Positions 1 to 9,840 of a stretch of 64,000 nucleotides of DNA are shown here, in pieces. Source of the DNA: Anthoceros angustus. Lineage: Eukaryota; Streptophyta; Anthocerotopsida; Anthocerotales; Anthocerotaceae. Below the pieces are notes generated by a model that was not told where the DNA came from, ran no database searches, and saw only the letters and a list, made by a program, of their open reading frames with translations. Every line of letters starts with the position of its first letter. Positions within the stretch are counted from its first letter, which is position 1. The stretch is from contig MU008158.1 of assembly GCA_010909165.1 (NCBI GenBank), positions 2,009,478 to 2,073,477 of the forward strand. The letters run 5' to 3'. A program made the position numbers and the translations under genes.

Positions 1-2130
1 TAGACATCATGGTGTCCTTGGAAATGCACATGCCATCAACTTTCCGAATAGCATGCAAGATCTTATTATACACCTTGTGGAAGCGCATGGAACGGTTCAT
101 TGCCGCCGGATGTACCTCGTGTCTGCAGTACATGCAGTCCTAAAAGTCATGTTCACAAAGAGCAAGACCGAGAGGGAGCATGGCCGGGTATGTGGCCATG
201 GAGGCCATGCATTATGCCGCGGTGAATACCGCAGACATCCTTCCCAGCATGCCACACTATATCGAGAAATTGCCATTTGCACAAAGAGGAGTTGTTGGTT
301 GGGCAAGCAAAAAAAGACACTCCACCTGCACCGGTATAAGCGCCTTCATTGGTACCTACCATTCGATTCAAGTCCTCGCGCCAATGAGAAGTAGACATGC
401 TATGGAGGGCTCCGGATGGCGTGGATTTCATGATGTGGTTGCGAGAGTCCTTGCAGGGGTAGATGGGCTGACCACGGAACGAGATGACGCATAGCTCGCC
501 GGTGGGGCCCAAGGACTGTGGTGAAGAGTTATCGAGGCTTGAATACAAGGGGTACCATTTTAGATCATTTGGGCGGTGATGAAGGCCTGACATCCACTCG
601 TGGATAGTTGGGTTACGGTCATTTGAGATGGTAGGTGCCGATTAAACACTGAGTTCTTTGGCCGGATATTGGAGATCCTTGAAGTGGAGTGTGAAGGAGG
701 AGACTTTCGTGACAATCATATTGAATGTGCATTGGTACCAATGTTCGAAGTGATTTAAAGAGCCACCATCCATGGTGCGTGATTTCAGGAGTTCGGGAGT
801 TGACACGTACCGTGCAGGTATAATCGAACCATCAAAGCAGGCCCTACACTTTCCGGCGCATGTAACTCAAGTGTTTGCTCATCGGATGTAATGCCCGCAA
901 CAAAGGCGTGGATGATATGCACACCAAGACCGCTGTGGGACCGCTCGTGTGAGCCCTTAGAAGCATAAACTTTGATGTTCTATGTGGGGATATGCACACT
1001 TTATTGTTGCGGGTGGAGCCCCTACCCACCAAGTGAAATTACCATGCTCTAACATCCATTATGACACGGCAGCGAGGCTATGTGTGTAAGGTCACGATCA
1101 TAAACAATGATAGCGAGCATGTAATGGCGGATATGCGGAGTGTATACCATTTTGACCACTCACCGTTAGCTCGTTCTTAACGCTTGCTTCGCGCAAGTCT
1201 CTCCTTGTGCCACGTTTGGATAGAAGTAGTAGTAGCTGGGTCCGAGGTTAGAAGCCGTGGACCATCCGACCATGCGAGCTTAAGACGACGGAAGCAATTT
1301 GGCATGCTATTTCAAAAAGCATGTAACGAGTCCTTGAATAAAGACCACAATTGGGCTTCGATCCGATTCTAGTAGGCACTTTGTCCTCTAGAATGGCGTG
1401 GGACGCCGATGGGACCGAGTTGGAGCTTGCATTGCAGCTTAGCATGCGATGGTGTCGCGAGGAATGTGCCGGGGGCAGTGGCAAGCAATTGTTGTCACCA
1501 TGAGAAGAGGGCTGAAGCGGCGTGAGCAAAGGCGGAGCACGGCGATGAAATGCTCCCGCTCGAGCATTGGTGTGTGCCAGCATCACGCTTTGTCGACGCC
1601 GGCGATGGATGTGTTCAAAATTTTTCCCGTGTGCATGCAGAAACGTGGTACTGCGGCCATCTCTGGCAGGCAACCCGTGACTAAGATGGAGCCTCCGGCC
1701 GGGCAAATTTACACAAGCCCGGTTAGGGCCGCAACCTACAGGTTCCCATAGAAGGCTCCTTGGAGGAGGAGGAGGAGATTACGCCAAGTGTGGCGGGGAG
1801 CAGGACCGAGGCGTGTTGATGATGATGACAAGGTAAGAGTACACATCACGACGCATAGTCTACCCACTTTTCGCCCACGCCTGCGCTGTTCATATTGGTG
1901 ACGCGCTCTTGTTTTGAGTGCAAGGGGCACTTGGTGGTGTCGACGGCAGAGACAATGGTCGTGAAAGGGACCATTGTTGATGAATTATTGTCCGGAGGAC
2001 ATGGCGACGAGGCGTGTATCCATTGAGGTCGATGGCGTTACGTGGGCCGGGAGAGGATACCGCGAGGATGATTTTGACGAGACACAGGCAAGCACTTGAG
2101 GGAGAGTGGGAGACATCCCGTAACCGGTCC
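1..2130. other. decayed sequence, weak PIF/Harbinger hint
   Basis: No intact gene is visible. On the minus strand near 795-860 the frames contain a stretch reading FDGSIIPA, followed by a few residues that resemble the first catalytic block of PIF/Harbinger nucleases (family form: GAFDGTIIPA). The rest of that domain cannot be followed, because the downstream minus-strand open stretch at 153-593 lacks the expected nuclease blocks. The longer open stretch at 1,248-1,706 on the minus strand has no recognisable motif. This is best read as transposon debris; the Harbinger assignment rests on one short block. Confidence 0.25.
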
Positions 2131-2138
2131 GCCTCTGC

Positions 2139-3301
2139 TCAAGCTTTTTTGCCCACAATTGCACTAGAGATGTGAAGGCGATTTGCTAGGGTGCATAAGT
2201 CGCTGACTAAGAAACAGCGCCGAGGCCAAATCGCTACTTGGTAGCGATCATGTGACGAGGAAGCCATATTTGAGGTGTTGGAGGGGACACAAGCACCTTC
2301 ACAAGCGGATCGAGCTGATTCACTCAAGGTGCAGCAAGCCATGGTCGAAGCACACGACGGAGTTTCTAACTTGTGGATGCTTGTGGAGGACTTGTCCAAG
2401 TGTCGGTACCGGGACTTCATCAACCAGCTTCTCAATCTCTTCCAAAAGTGGTTTCCAGTTTTAGCGCGTGAAGGTGGCGGCGCTCAATTGCGGTATGGGA
2501 GGTGTTGGACGATATCGGACTAGGTCTGGGTATCGATGCGTGCGGGAGGCAAGGGGTGGGTTTGGGTCGAGCTTGCAGGGGTGGAGGTGTGTGGCCTCGC
2601 CCACAAAGCCCAGCTGACCACAAAGACGCGCATGGATAAGTATAAGGTGCAGGATGCAACCTTTGGGCGTGAGGAGCAAGAGGCCTCCCGCTTTTCACAT
2701 GAAGTGGGGTCGGGATCTCGTGCAGAAAGAGCCCCTCGCGACACATGAGGTCGAGGAGATGCCTACATTACGGGCTGAAAGCGAAAAGGTGGCAATGGAC
2801 ATGCGAGATGGCCTGCAGTATGATGTTAGGCCGACCCATTGGGTGCAAATCACGCCCAAGCTCAAAGATAAAGACTTGACCGAGTGCATGGTTGTGCTGT
2901 TGCGTGAGCGGATGATGGACTTATGGCCACGAGTAGCGCAACACCTTCCGGTGGGCGAAGAGAACATGACCTCCGCTTGGAGGACGTCTTGCATATGCTG
3001 GGCGACACGGGCACCTTCAACTCCGCAACCTCAAGCGGAAGTGACCCGAGCTCCGCTGGTCGGTCGGTTGAGTGAAATTGCATGCATGCACGCTGCCTGC
3101 AGGGACATGGTCCCATCTATAGTCCGGGAACTAACAAACGCTTTTTTTCGGGGCACGGATGGGACATTCTCGCATAACAACTCTTCAGGAAGGGCCCACC
3201 ATGGGCACGGTTGGGCATCGGTCCCAATATATGCATGGATTTGTGGAGGAATGATGCATGGTATGGGAGTGCCATTGATTCATTCTATGGATGCGTGGTA
3301 A
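2139..3301 (+). other. unidentified coding-like sequence
   Basis: The plus strand is open for 215 codons at 2,654-3,301, and shorter open stretches precede it. The translation is charged and free of low-complexity runs in its first half (about residues 30-100, rich in E, K, R and D) and then becomes His/Gly-rich. I recognise no family. It could be part of a transposon protein, given what surrounds it. Overlapping frames on the other strand are also open, so coding potential is uncertain. Confidence 0.2.
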
Positions 3302-3623
3302 ACAAGGCTCCTCCAAGGAGGTTGTTGAATGGACCTCGTCGGATGGATGAGCGAGGGTTGCTCAGAAAACCGGCGACGGAAAACCAAGATCCTCCGATCT
3401 CGAGAGCGGGTGGTGAATCTTGAGGTCCATTGTAGACAATGTGGCCGTGATTGGGCTGCCGGACATGATTTGCCGTTGAAGCCATATCATTACAGTTGTC
3501 CCGCCAAATGGGGTGCCTTCGGGTAAAGTATCTTGATAAGTGAGTTGAACACACGGCGTTAAATTTGTTGACGTCAATGTCGAGGTGATTTTGTTTTACG
3601 ACTTCAATAACCCAATTCACCAC
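3285..3623 (-). pseudogene. possible Myb/SANT-like domain fragment
   Basis: A 112-codon minus-strand open stretch begins with a hydrophobic/basic block containing WVIEVVKQNHLDIDVNKFNA, followed by a Trp-containing block (IWRDNC). The spacing is reminiscent of the Myb/SANT-like DNA-binding domain of plant transposon accessory proteins (PF12776 type), which often accompanies PIF/Harbinger nucleases. The expected third Trp block is not clear, and the second half (from about residue 60) does not fit. With the weak Harbinger-like block on the same strand at 0.8 kb, this might be the second gene of one decayed element; that link is inference. Confidence 0.22.
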
Positions 3624-4207
3624 TTTACCATGATGGGAAGCCGATAATTAAATTCAAGTCGGTAGAGGAAACCATTTTCAGCGGCCGGTAAAAATAGAGG
3701 ATTAAAACCAGTTACCTTATCGGTAAAATAAGTATTTCCCACTCAAGTAAATTACACGCTTGCTTTTTGAATTTTAGGACGACAAGCTGTCAAGTAAGTC
3801 GACGGTTCATCTACACAGCGACGTCATAGTCAGCAAATTGACAGGGCGATACGCGGACACCGTGTGACATATTGCGTGCAGTCCGCGTGCAAGCGCAACC
3901 GTTGGGTATAGCAAAATCGATGGGCCCACCCGGATGGGTTTGCATCACCGTCTGGTCGGACTCGCGTCACCGTCCGGTTGGTAACGCGAGGCCGACCGAC
4001 GGATTCCATAAGCAAACGCGGTTTGCGGACCGCAAGACCGGCGAGTTTGCGTTCGTTTCTATTTCCGGCGGATGCACATCGTTTGATGCGGCTACCCGGC
4101 GAAACCGGCCACCGAACCGGCGGGGCCGGTGGGCCGGCAATGCTTCACAACACGCGTTATTCTTATCTTTATGTCGTGTTGGATATATGCAAAATAACGC
4201 AAAGACG
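3624..4207. other. intergenic, no gene seen
   Basis: An AT-richer stretch (3,620-3,800) is followed by CG-rich sequence with many CCGG, ACCG and CGGT words (3,900-4,140). Short open stretches exist on both strands but none resembles a known protein. The sequence ends where the first copy of a tandem duplication begins. Confidence 0.4.
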
Positions 4208-5583
4208 AAACCCCGCGTGATAAGTTTGCCTAAACGATATAACCTTTTTTTTTCGTGGTAAAAACATCCGATGTGTAGTAGTGAGTCTACAATGAGCTCC
4301 ACAATGAGCTCGCTAAACTCTCTACTCCTCGTAGTGGCCACCTCCTCCTCGCCCATAGCTTGCGCCTCCCCAACCGACGCTCACCCGATGTTTGCTTGGC
4401 CCACATCAATGTACACCGATACGCGACAAAACCAATCGGCATCCGATTATAGATGATTTGGTGGCATACTGCTCTTGTCCACGCCTTCAACATCCTGCAA
4501 CCCCCAACCCATCAAGCAGCTATTACCATCATTGTTGTCCAACCCATCTCGCAACCACAATGTGCCATTACCATCGACGGAGGTCTTCCCGAGAGCCTGC
4601 ACCTGTCGCCTTTGCCGCCCACACCTCCCTCGAATCCACCTCCTCCACGCCCGCCTCCTCCCTCTGCAATGCCTGCTAGGCATCCACTTCTCCGGGAGCA
4701 CCTCTGCGACCACGCCTCCCTTACTGGCGCATGTGGGCGCGCCCTCGCCACCTCCGGGCCTCCTCACTTCGACCGCGAATCATGACTTGAGGACCGGCAG
4801 GCAGGAGGAGCTTTGTCTCCTCTTGGGCTGCACCATCATAGTGAACACCACTGTGCTGCCTAAGTGCAATGCATCAGTACCGTGACCAGTTCTCGGATGT
4901 TGAACAGTGGGAGGCGCAGGAGAGGGTGCATGCTCCCCATGCCTACCGCTTGGCCGGGTCTGCGAATCTGCAACTTATGTCAGACTGCAACCGCAGCCTC
5001 GCAGTGTGCAGACCTCCGGTGCCCACTCTGACTCACACTCACCTTGCATACGACGGTGCACGGCTTTACAGGCAGCTGGGTTGCACTTACTCTTGCTGGA
5101 GGTTCGCAGCCATGGCGTAACAGACACCAGGGCCTCTATGAAAATGCAACAGCGATCGGTAATTTGCACTGTACCCTATGGCCGGCTGGTGGTGGCGGCT
5201 GGATCGCGTGGCCGCCACCTTGAGCCGCCATCCCCCCTACTCCCGTGCTGTTGTCAAGCACGCTTGAGCACGCTTATTAATTCAACTCCCCACGCCGCAG
5301 TTGGCACAAGGGATCAGGTGGGGTCATGGTACCCCCGCCAAGCAAGACCTGGGCCCGAGGGGAAGTCCCTGCGCACCAAGCGCCCTCCTTCTACTCCTCC
5401 AACGCACCAGCCGGCGCAGCCGGGAGGCTCGCCGACGCTCACCCATGGTGGGTTAAAGTATGGAGATCACACCATAGCACGTGAGCCTCGTGGAAGGCCT
5501 AGCAAAAGCATACAAGAGATTGTCTTTATGATCGTGAAAGGTGCAATATAAGCGCAGTGTGGTGATAAACTGCGTTTTAAAAC

Positions 5584-5790
5584 CTAAAAGAATATTTTAA
5601 ACCTAACGCTAATGAAATGTTATTACTATTTAATAGGGTCTTTGCCTTGGAAGTCCTTTGTAGGCAGATCATCCACATTATCAAGTGTGTGACATATTGT
5701 AGCCCAATGATCCCCATGTCTACCTCCGACGGATAAAATGAAATAGAGGCTACCTCACCTCTCCTATAAGGCATGCTTTGCATAGCTGCT
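5584..5790 (-). pseudogene. copia-1 RNase H stub, duplicate copy
   Basis: This is the second copy of the RT/RNase H junction also present at 6,985-7,210. The minus strand reads DMGIIGLQYV and then material matching the DDLLTKGLP block that closes copia RNase H domains, ending at the stop on 5,584-5,586. Relative to the other copy it has several 1-5 bp gains and losses, so the frame is broken around 5,660-5,760. It is a by-product of the 4.2-7.2 kb tandem duplication. Confidence 0.75.
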
Positions 5791-5811
5791 TTCTAAGTCC
5801 GTGGAAGGGCA

Positions 5812-6960
5812 AACCCCGCGTGATAAGTTTGCCCTAAACGATATAACCACGCTTTTTTTACGTGATAAAACATCCGATGTGTAGTAGTGAGCTCCACAAT
5901 GAGCTCGCCCAACTCTACTCGTAGTGGCCACCTCCTCCTCGCCAGCTTGCGCCTCCCAAACGACAGCCAATCTTTTGCGGCCCACATCAATGTACCTGAT
6001 GCGGACAAAATTGCCATCTGAGTCATAGATGATTTGGTATGGCTTGCTCTTGTCCACGCCTTCAACATCTGCAACCCCCAACCCATCAAGCAGCTATTAC
6101 CATTGTTGTCCAACCCATCTGCAACCACAATGTGCCATTACCATCGGAGTCTTCCGAGATTTCGCACCCTTGCTGCTCCACACCTCCCTCGAAATCCACC
6201 TCCTCCACAGCCGCCTCCTCCTCCCTCTCACTGCTAGGCATCCACCCCTCCGGAGCACCTGCCACCGCCTCCCGCCGGGCGTTGGCGTGGGCTGCCTCCG
6301 CCACCTCCGCCTCCTCACCGCCTTGACCATGACTCGAGGCAGGCGAGGAGGAGCCCTCCCTCTTGGGCTGCACTATCATAGTGACCCACCAGTGCTTGGC
6401 GCAATGCATCAGAGTCTGGGATGCAAGGGCGCAGGAGGGGTGCATGCTCCCAATCAGCTACCCCAGGCTGGTCGAACTTAGCGGCTGCAATCGCAGCCCC
6501 TGCGGTGTGTGTGCCTCCGGGCACACACCCATCGGCACAAGGTGGCTCAGCACCTCGCCCCTTTGAGGTCGCACCATGCACCGCACACTGGCCTCCATGG
6601 TGCTCTGATCCTTACGCCCTATGTGAGGTGGCGGCCGGGATCGCGCCGCCACCTCGGAGCCGCCATCCCCCTACTCCCGTGGTGTGCACGCACACCACCC
6701 CCACGCATGCTGGCAGCGGGGTGTGTGTGGGGTTGTTCGCCAGCAAGCACCGGGCCCGAGGGGAAGTCCTCGCACCAAGCGCCTCCTTCTACTCCTCCAA
6801 CGCACCAACGGCGCAGGCCGGGGGGAGGTCGTCGACGCCCTCACCCATGGTGGGTTAAAGTAGTATGGAGATCACACCATAGCACGTGAGCCTCGTGGAA
6901 GCTGAGCAAAAAGCATACAAGAGATTGTCTTTATGATCGTGAAAGGTGTACATAAGCGTG
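5812..6960 (-). other. unidentified acidic coding-like segment beside copia-1
   Basis: Read on the minus strand downstream of the copia-1 RNase H stub, this segment translates into Glu/Ala-rich stretches (for example within 6,086-6,445) and then a stretch containing YQIIYDSDGNFVRIRYIDVG (about 5,980-6,040). It is repeated with indels in the upstream duplication unit (4,208-5,560). No family is recognised, and no long terminal repeat matching the 5' side of copia-1 can be seen here. It may be an unrelated sequence abutting a truncated copia-1. Confidence 0.3.
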
Positions 6961-6984
6961 TGTGAGTGATAAACGTTTTAAAAC

Positions 6985-7155
6985 CTAAAAGAATATTTTA
7001 AACCTAACGCTAATGAAATGTTATTACTATTTAATAGGGTTGCTGCCTTGGGAAGTCCCTTTGTAAGCAGATCATCCACATTGGCTGAAGTGTGGACATA
7101 TTGTAGCCCAATGATCCCCATGTCTACTGCCTGACGGATAAAATGAAATAGAGGA
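6985..7155 (-). pseudogene. copia-1 RNase H C-terminal stub
   Basis: In the minus-strand frame one base off the RT frame, this segment reads HFIRQAVDMGIIGLQYVHTS and then DDLLTKGLP. That is the last block of copia RNase H, where the family carries a YHFIRE...VDILTKGL signature. The stop codon is at 6,985-6,987. Everything between the RT block YREVVGSLLY and HFIRQ is missing, which removes the catalytic acidic residues of RNase H. The junction lies in a TATTT word expected on both sides, suggesting deletion at short microhomology. Confidence 0.8.
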
Positions 7156-7800
7156 GGCTACCTACTACCTCCCTATAAGGTACAGTTTGCATAGCTGCTT
7201 TCTCTAAGTCTGTGGAAGGGCAATCTCCTAAAGAGCGTTTATCACTTGTAGAAATAGGAGTGGAGACTGGATTAACAACCTGTAGGTTGAACTTGGTCAG
7301 CAGTTGCCGAATAAAATGAGACTGATGAATACATACACTTGTCATGCTTGGATCAAACAGGAACTGGATGCCAAGGGCGAACTTCAAAGGACCGACATCG
7401 GTCATGTCCCACTCTTGGGACAACTCTTGTTTGATATAAGAAAGGATCTCCTCATCATTGGCGAACAAAAAATTGTAATCCACGTAGAGTGCGATGATAC
7501 AAATTTAAATCTGCGCTGTCCTCTTCAGCACATACACGCTGCAATTGGCAGCTAGAGGTACAAAACCTAGCTTACGAAGCTTTTTGTCTGCCTTTGCATT
7601 TCACATGCGTGCTAATTGTTTTAAACCGTATGTGGACTTGAGCAGATGACATACCTTGCTTGGATTAGTGATGTACCCTTCAAGCTGAGTCATATAGATA
7701 GTCTCGGTAAGATCTCCATTTAAAAACGGTATCTTGACATCCATTTGATGAACAAGAAGCTTGTGTTTAACCGCATAACATAGTAAAATTCGCATAGAGG
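7124..7800 (-). pseudogene. copia-1 reverse transcriptase
   Basis: Two minus-strand open stretches (7,601-7,795 and 7,124-7,483) encode recognisable parts of the Ty1/copia RT (RVT_2). The first contains VHQMDVKIPFLNGDLTETIY, where copia elements carry [13 protein letters not shown]; the Asp is the first catalytic acid. The second has FANDEEILSYIKQELSQEWD followed by MTDVGPLKFALGI, matching the D-E-I...F.M.DLG....LGI region, and later STPISTSDK and YREVVGSLLY. The YVDD catalytic box between them is damaged: the frame shifts around 7,484-7,600 and the text reads DYNFLFAND. The protein is inactive as it stands. Confidence 0.88.
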
Positions 7801-7869
7801 TTGGCTATACCATTGGACTAAAAGTTTCTCTGTAATCCAAGCCTTGGACCTGGGTGTAGCCACGTGCTA

Positions 7870-8350
7870 CTAATTCCTATCTGCAAGCAAGGTAACGCGT
7901 TCCCATGTTTTGTCGATGATCAAACTGTTATATTCAAAGTCGATGGGTTTTTGCCATTCAGCTGTTTGTGGCCCAGATAATGCCTCGTGATATGTTAATG
8001 GTGTGTCAAGAGGATCAAGGATGGATGAGGCTACAGCATGGGCAAAGGCTGTGAGACTGGCACGAGGCGGTGGATTGTCTAGAGGAGGTTGTGTGACTGG
8101 CTGGGTTTGGGAAACGAGACTGTCCCCAGGTACGTAAGGGGGATCAAGCCACTCGGATCTTGGGCGATGTGTCCGAGTGGATCTCCTAAGTAATGGCTCA
8201 ATATCAGGTTCAGGGGCTAGTGCTTCTAAAGGAACATCTGGCATGTCTAGAACATGAGGTGCATGTTGCTCATTTAATTCTAAAATGTCTGTAGGTGGAG
8301 GAGCTAGGATTGCTAGAGCTGGTATTTGACCAGCAACTGGGCCAGGAACA
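7870..8350 (-). pseudogene. copia-1 linker between integrase and RT
   Basis: The minus-strand open stretch at 7,870-8,244 holds the Pro/Arg-rich spacer (RRSTRTHRPRSEWLDPP) that copia polyproteins carry after the integrase. It continues into LTYHEALSGPQTAEWQKPID and SLIIDKTWE, which match the conserved start of the copia RT domain (family form: EAL...EW..AM..E..SL..N.TW.LV). The order and orientation fit the RT and integrase pieces on either side. Confidence 0.85.
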
Positions 8351-8352
8351 AA

Positions 8353-8994
8353 CTAAGGTTGAGGACCTGTAGGATGGTTAGGAGCTGCATGTGTCTCATC
8401 AGGAAAATAATCCACTACATCAAGGTCTAGGTCAGTAGAATCTACAGCATTGTCATCACGTAGCATGTGTCCAAACAAAGAAGGTTGAGAGAGAGCTTGA
8501 TGACTGCTGCTCGATTGAAGGTATGCTTGCAAAATGAAGCGTTCATTGAAATTGACACTACGGGCTAAGGTCACCTGCCTAGTGTAAGGATTATAAAGTT
8601 TGTAACCTTTAGAAGTGTTTGAGTAGCCCACGAAGATGTGTTTTGATGCACGATCATCCATCTTTCCTCTCTTGTCAGTAGGTACATAGGCATAAGCGGT
8701 AGAGCCAAAGATATGAAGATGGCTGATGCGAGGTTTATAGTTGTGCCATCGTTCAAAAGGGGTATGATTAAATAAAGGTTTTGCTGGAAGCCTGTTATGC
8801 ACATAGTTTATAGCAGCAACGGCTTTGGCCCAATACCCTTTGGTCAGAACTGCCAATGACAGTGTTGCTCTGCATCTTTCCTACAAAGTCATGTTATAAC
8901 GTTCAGCGAAAGAACTTTGTGCAGGATGATAAGGCACATTGAGCTGGTGGATGATTCCTTTCTCCCGACAAAAGGGCTGGAAATCATGGGTAAG
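8353..8994 (-). pseudogene. copia-1 integrase, C-terminal half
   Basis: From the CACTA-1 insertion point downward the minus strand reads LTHDFQPFCREKGIIHQLNV, then FAERYN, which carries the third catalytic Glu of the DDE integrase. It continues YWAKAVAAINYVHNRLPAKP, HIFGSTAYAYVP and FVGYSNTSKGYKLYNPYTRQ, the usual copia integrase C-terminal blocks. A frame change separates 8,881-8,994 from 8,353-8,856. The first part joins directly to the N half, which ends at 38,578: the frame runs across the empty site as DNKQEYL followed by THDFQPF. Confidence 0.9.
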
Positions 8995-9024
8995 CCCTAC
9001 TAGAAAAGGGCACCCTATGTTACA
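8992..9024 (+). repeat. CACTA-1 left TIR with AAG target duplication
   Basis: The target copy AAG occupies 8,992-8,994. The terminal inverted repeat runs from 8,995 to 9,024, begins CCCTACTAGAAAAGGGCACC and continues CTATGTTACA. It is identical over 30 of 30 bases to the reverse complement of 38,545-38,574. A first triplet CCC instead of CAC is the only departure from the usual CACTA start. Confidence 0.95.
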
Positions 9025-9840
9025 GTGGATGTTGCAATTTTTTGTTACACTTCCACATTGCAACATGTTTTGGAGGGTTGGTATTAAGTTTGTTAGTTCC
9101 CCTCGTGCTGCCCATCTTAACACGAACTCGACACTATCTCTTCCCCTCCCCTTCGGTACACCCCTCTCTCACAAGCATTGTTAATAATTTCCCACTTCCA
9201 ACTTCCGATGGTTTGATGGCTTGGTGTTAAGTTGGTCCATTCTTTCTCTTCCTTCTCCCACCATCCTAACACAATGCTTGGTCTCTCACTTCATGTACCA
9301 CTTCAATATTGCAACACTTTATGGTGGCTTGGTGTTCAAGGTGTCCTTTTCTTATCCACTTCTCACCCCATCTTAACACAATACTTGGTCTCTCTCTCCC
9401 CTCACCCTCCTATTTATTGCCCCCTTATCACACCCTTTTATACTCTTTCACTTCTCCTCCTCCTTCATGACCGTGAGAAGGACCTCCCCTATCACGCCCA
9501 TTTTATACTCTTCCACTATTCCTCTTTCAACTTGCTTGTTACAATGACCTCTCGCCTGGGCTGTCTTCCTTCCTTTTACCTCCTTTGCATATACTCAATA
9601 TACATATATATGTTTGTAGGCTTCAAGACATAAGTATGTGTACGCTTTATATGTACACATCCATCCGTTATACTTCTATTATATTAGTGTATTTACATGC
9701 CTCTTTGTATGTATGTATACGCACGTATATAGGCATCAAGACTTGTTTATATAATAATATATGTGCTAACCCTTACGTCCTCTCATACCTTACATATCTA
9801 AGTGTTTGATTTTATTGACAATTTAAATCAAATTTTTGGA
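9025..9840. other. CACTA-1 left subterminal region, AT-rich part included
   Basis: The first part repeats TGTTACA, GTTGCAAT and ATTGCAACA words and TTGGTGTTAAG/TCTTAACAC words (9,020-9,380). From about 9,590 to 9,800 the sequence is AT-rich with TATA, ATATAT and TGTATG runs. A matching AT-rich stretch lies at 22,540-22,760 near the other end of the element. No gene is seen. Confidence 0.6.

Larger units (their letters stand above)
4208..7223. repeat. 1.4-1.6 kb direct tandem duplication
   Basis: Unit 1 (4,208-5,810) and unit 2 (5,811-7,223) align from end to end in the same order: AAACCCCGCGTGATAAG, then GAGCTC-rich sequence, a minus-strand acidic-protein-like segment, a TGGGTTAAAGTA block, and the copia-1 RNase H stub. 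At the junction the sequence switches from GGAAGGGCAA, which also ends unit 2, to AAACCCCGCG, which also begins unit 1; the shared AA is the only microhomology. Both units carry the same RT/RNase H deletion, so the duplication came later. The copies differ by many short insertions and deletions; unit 1 is about 190 bp longer. Confidence 0.85.
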
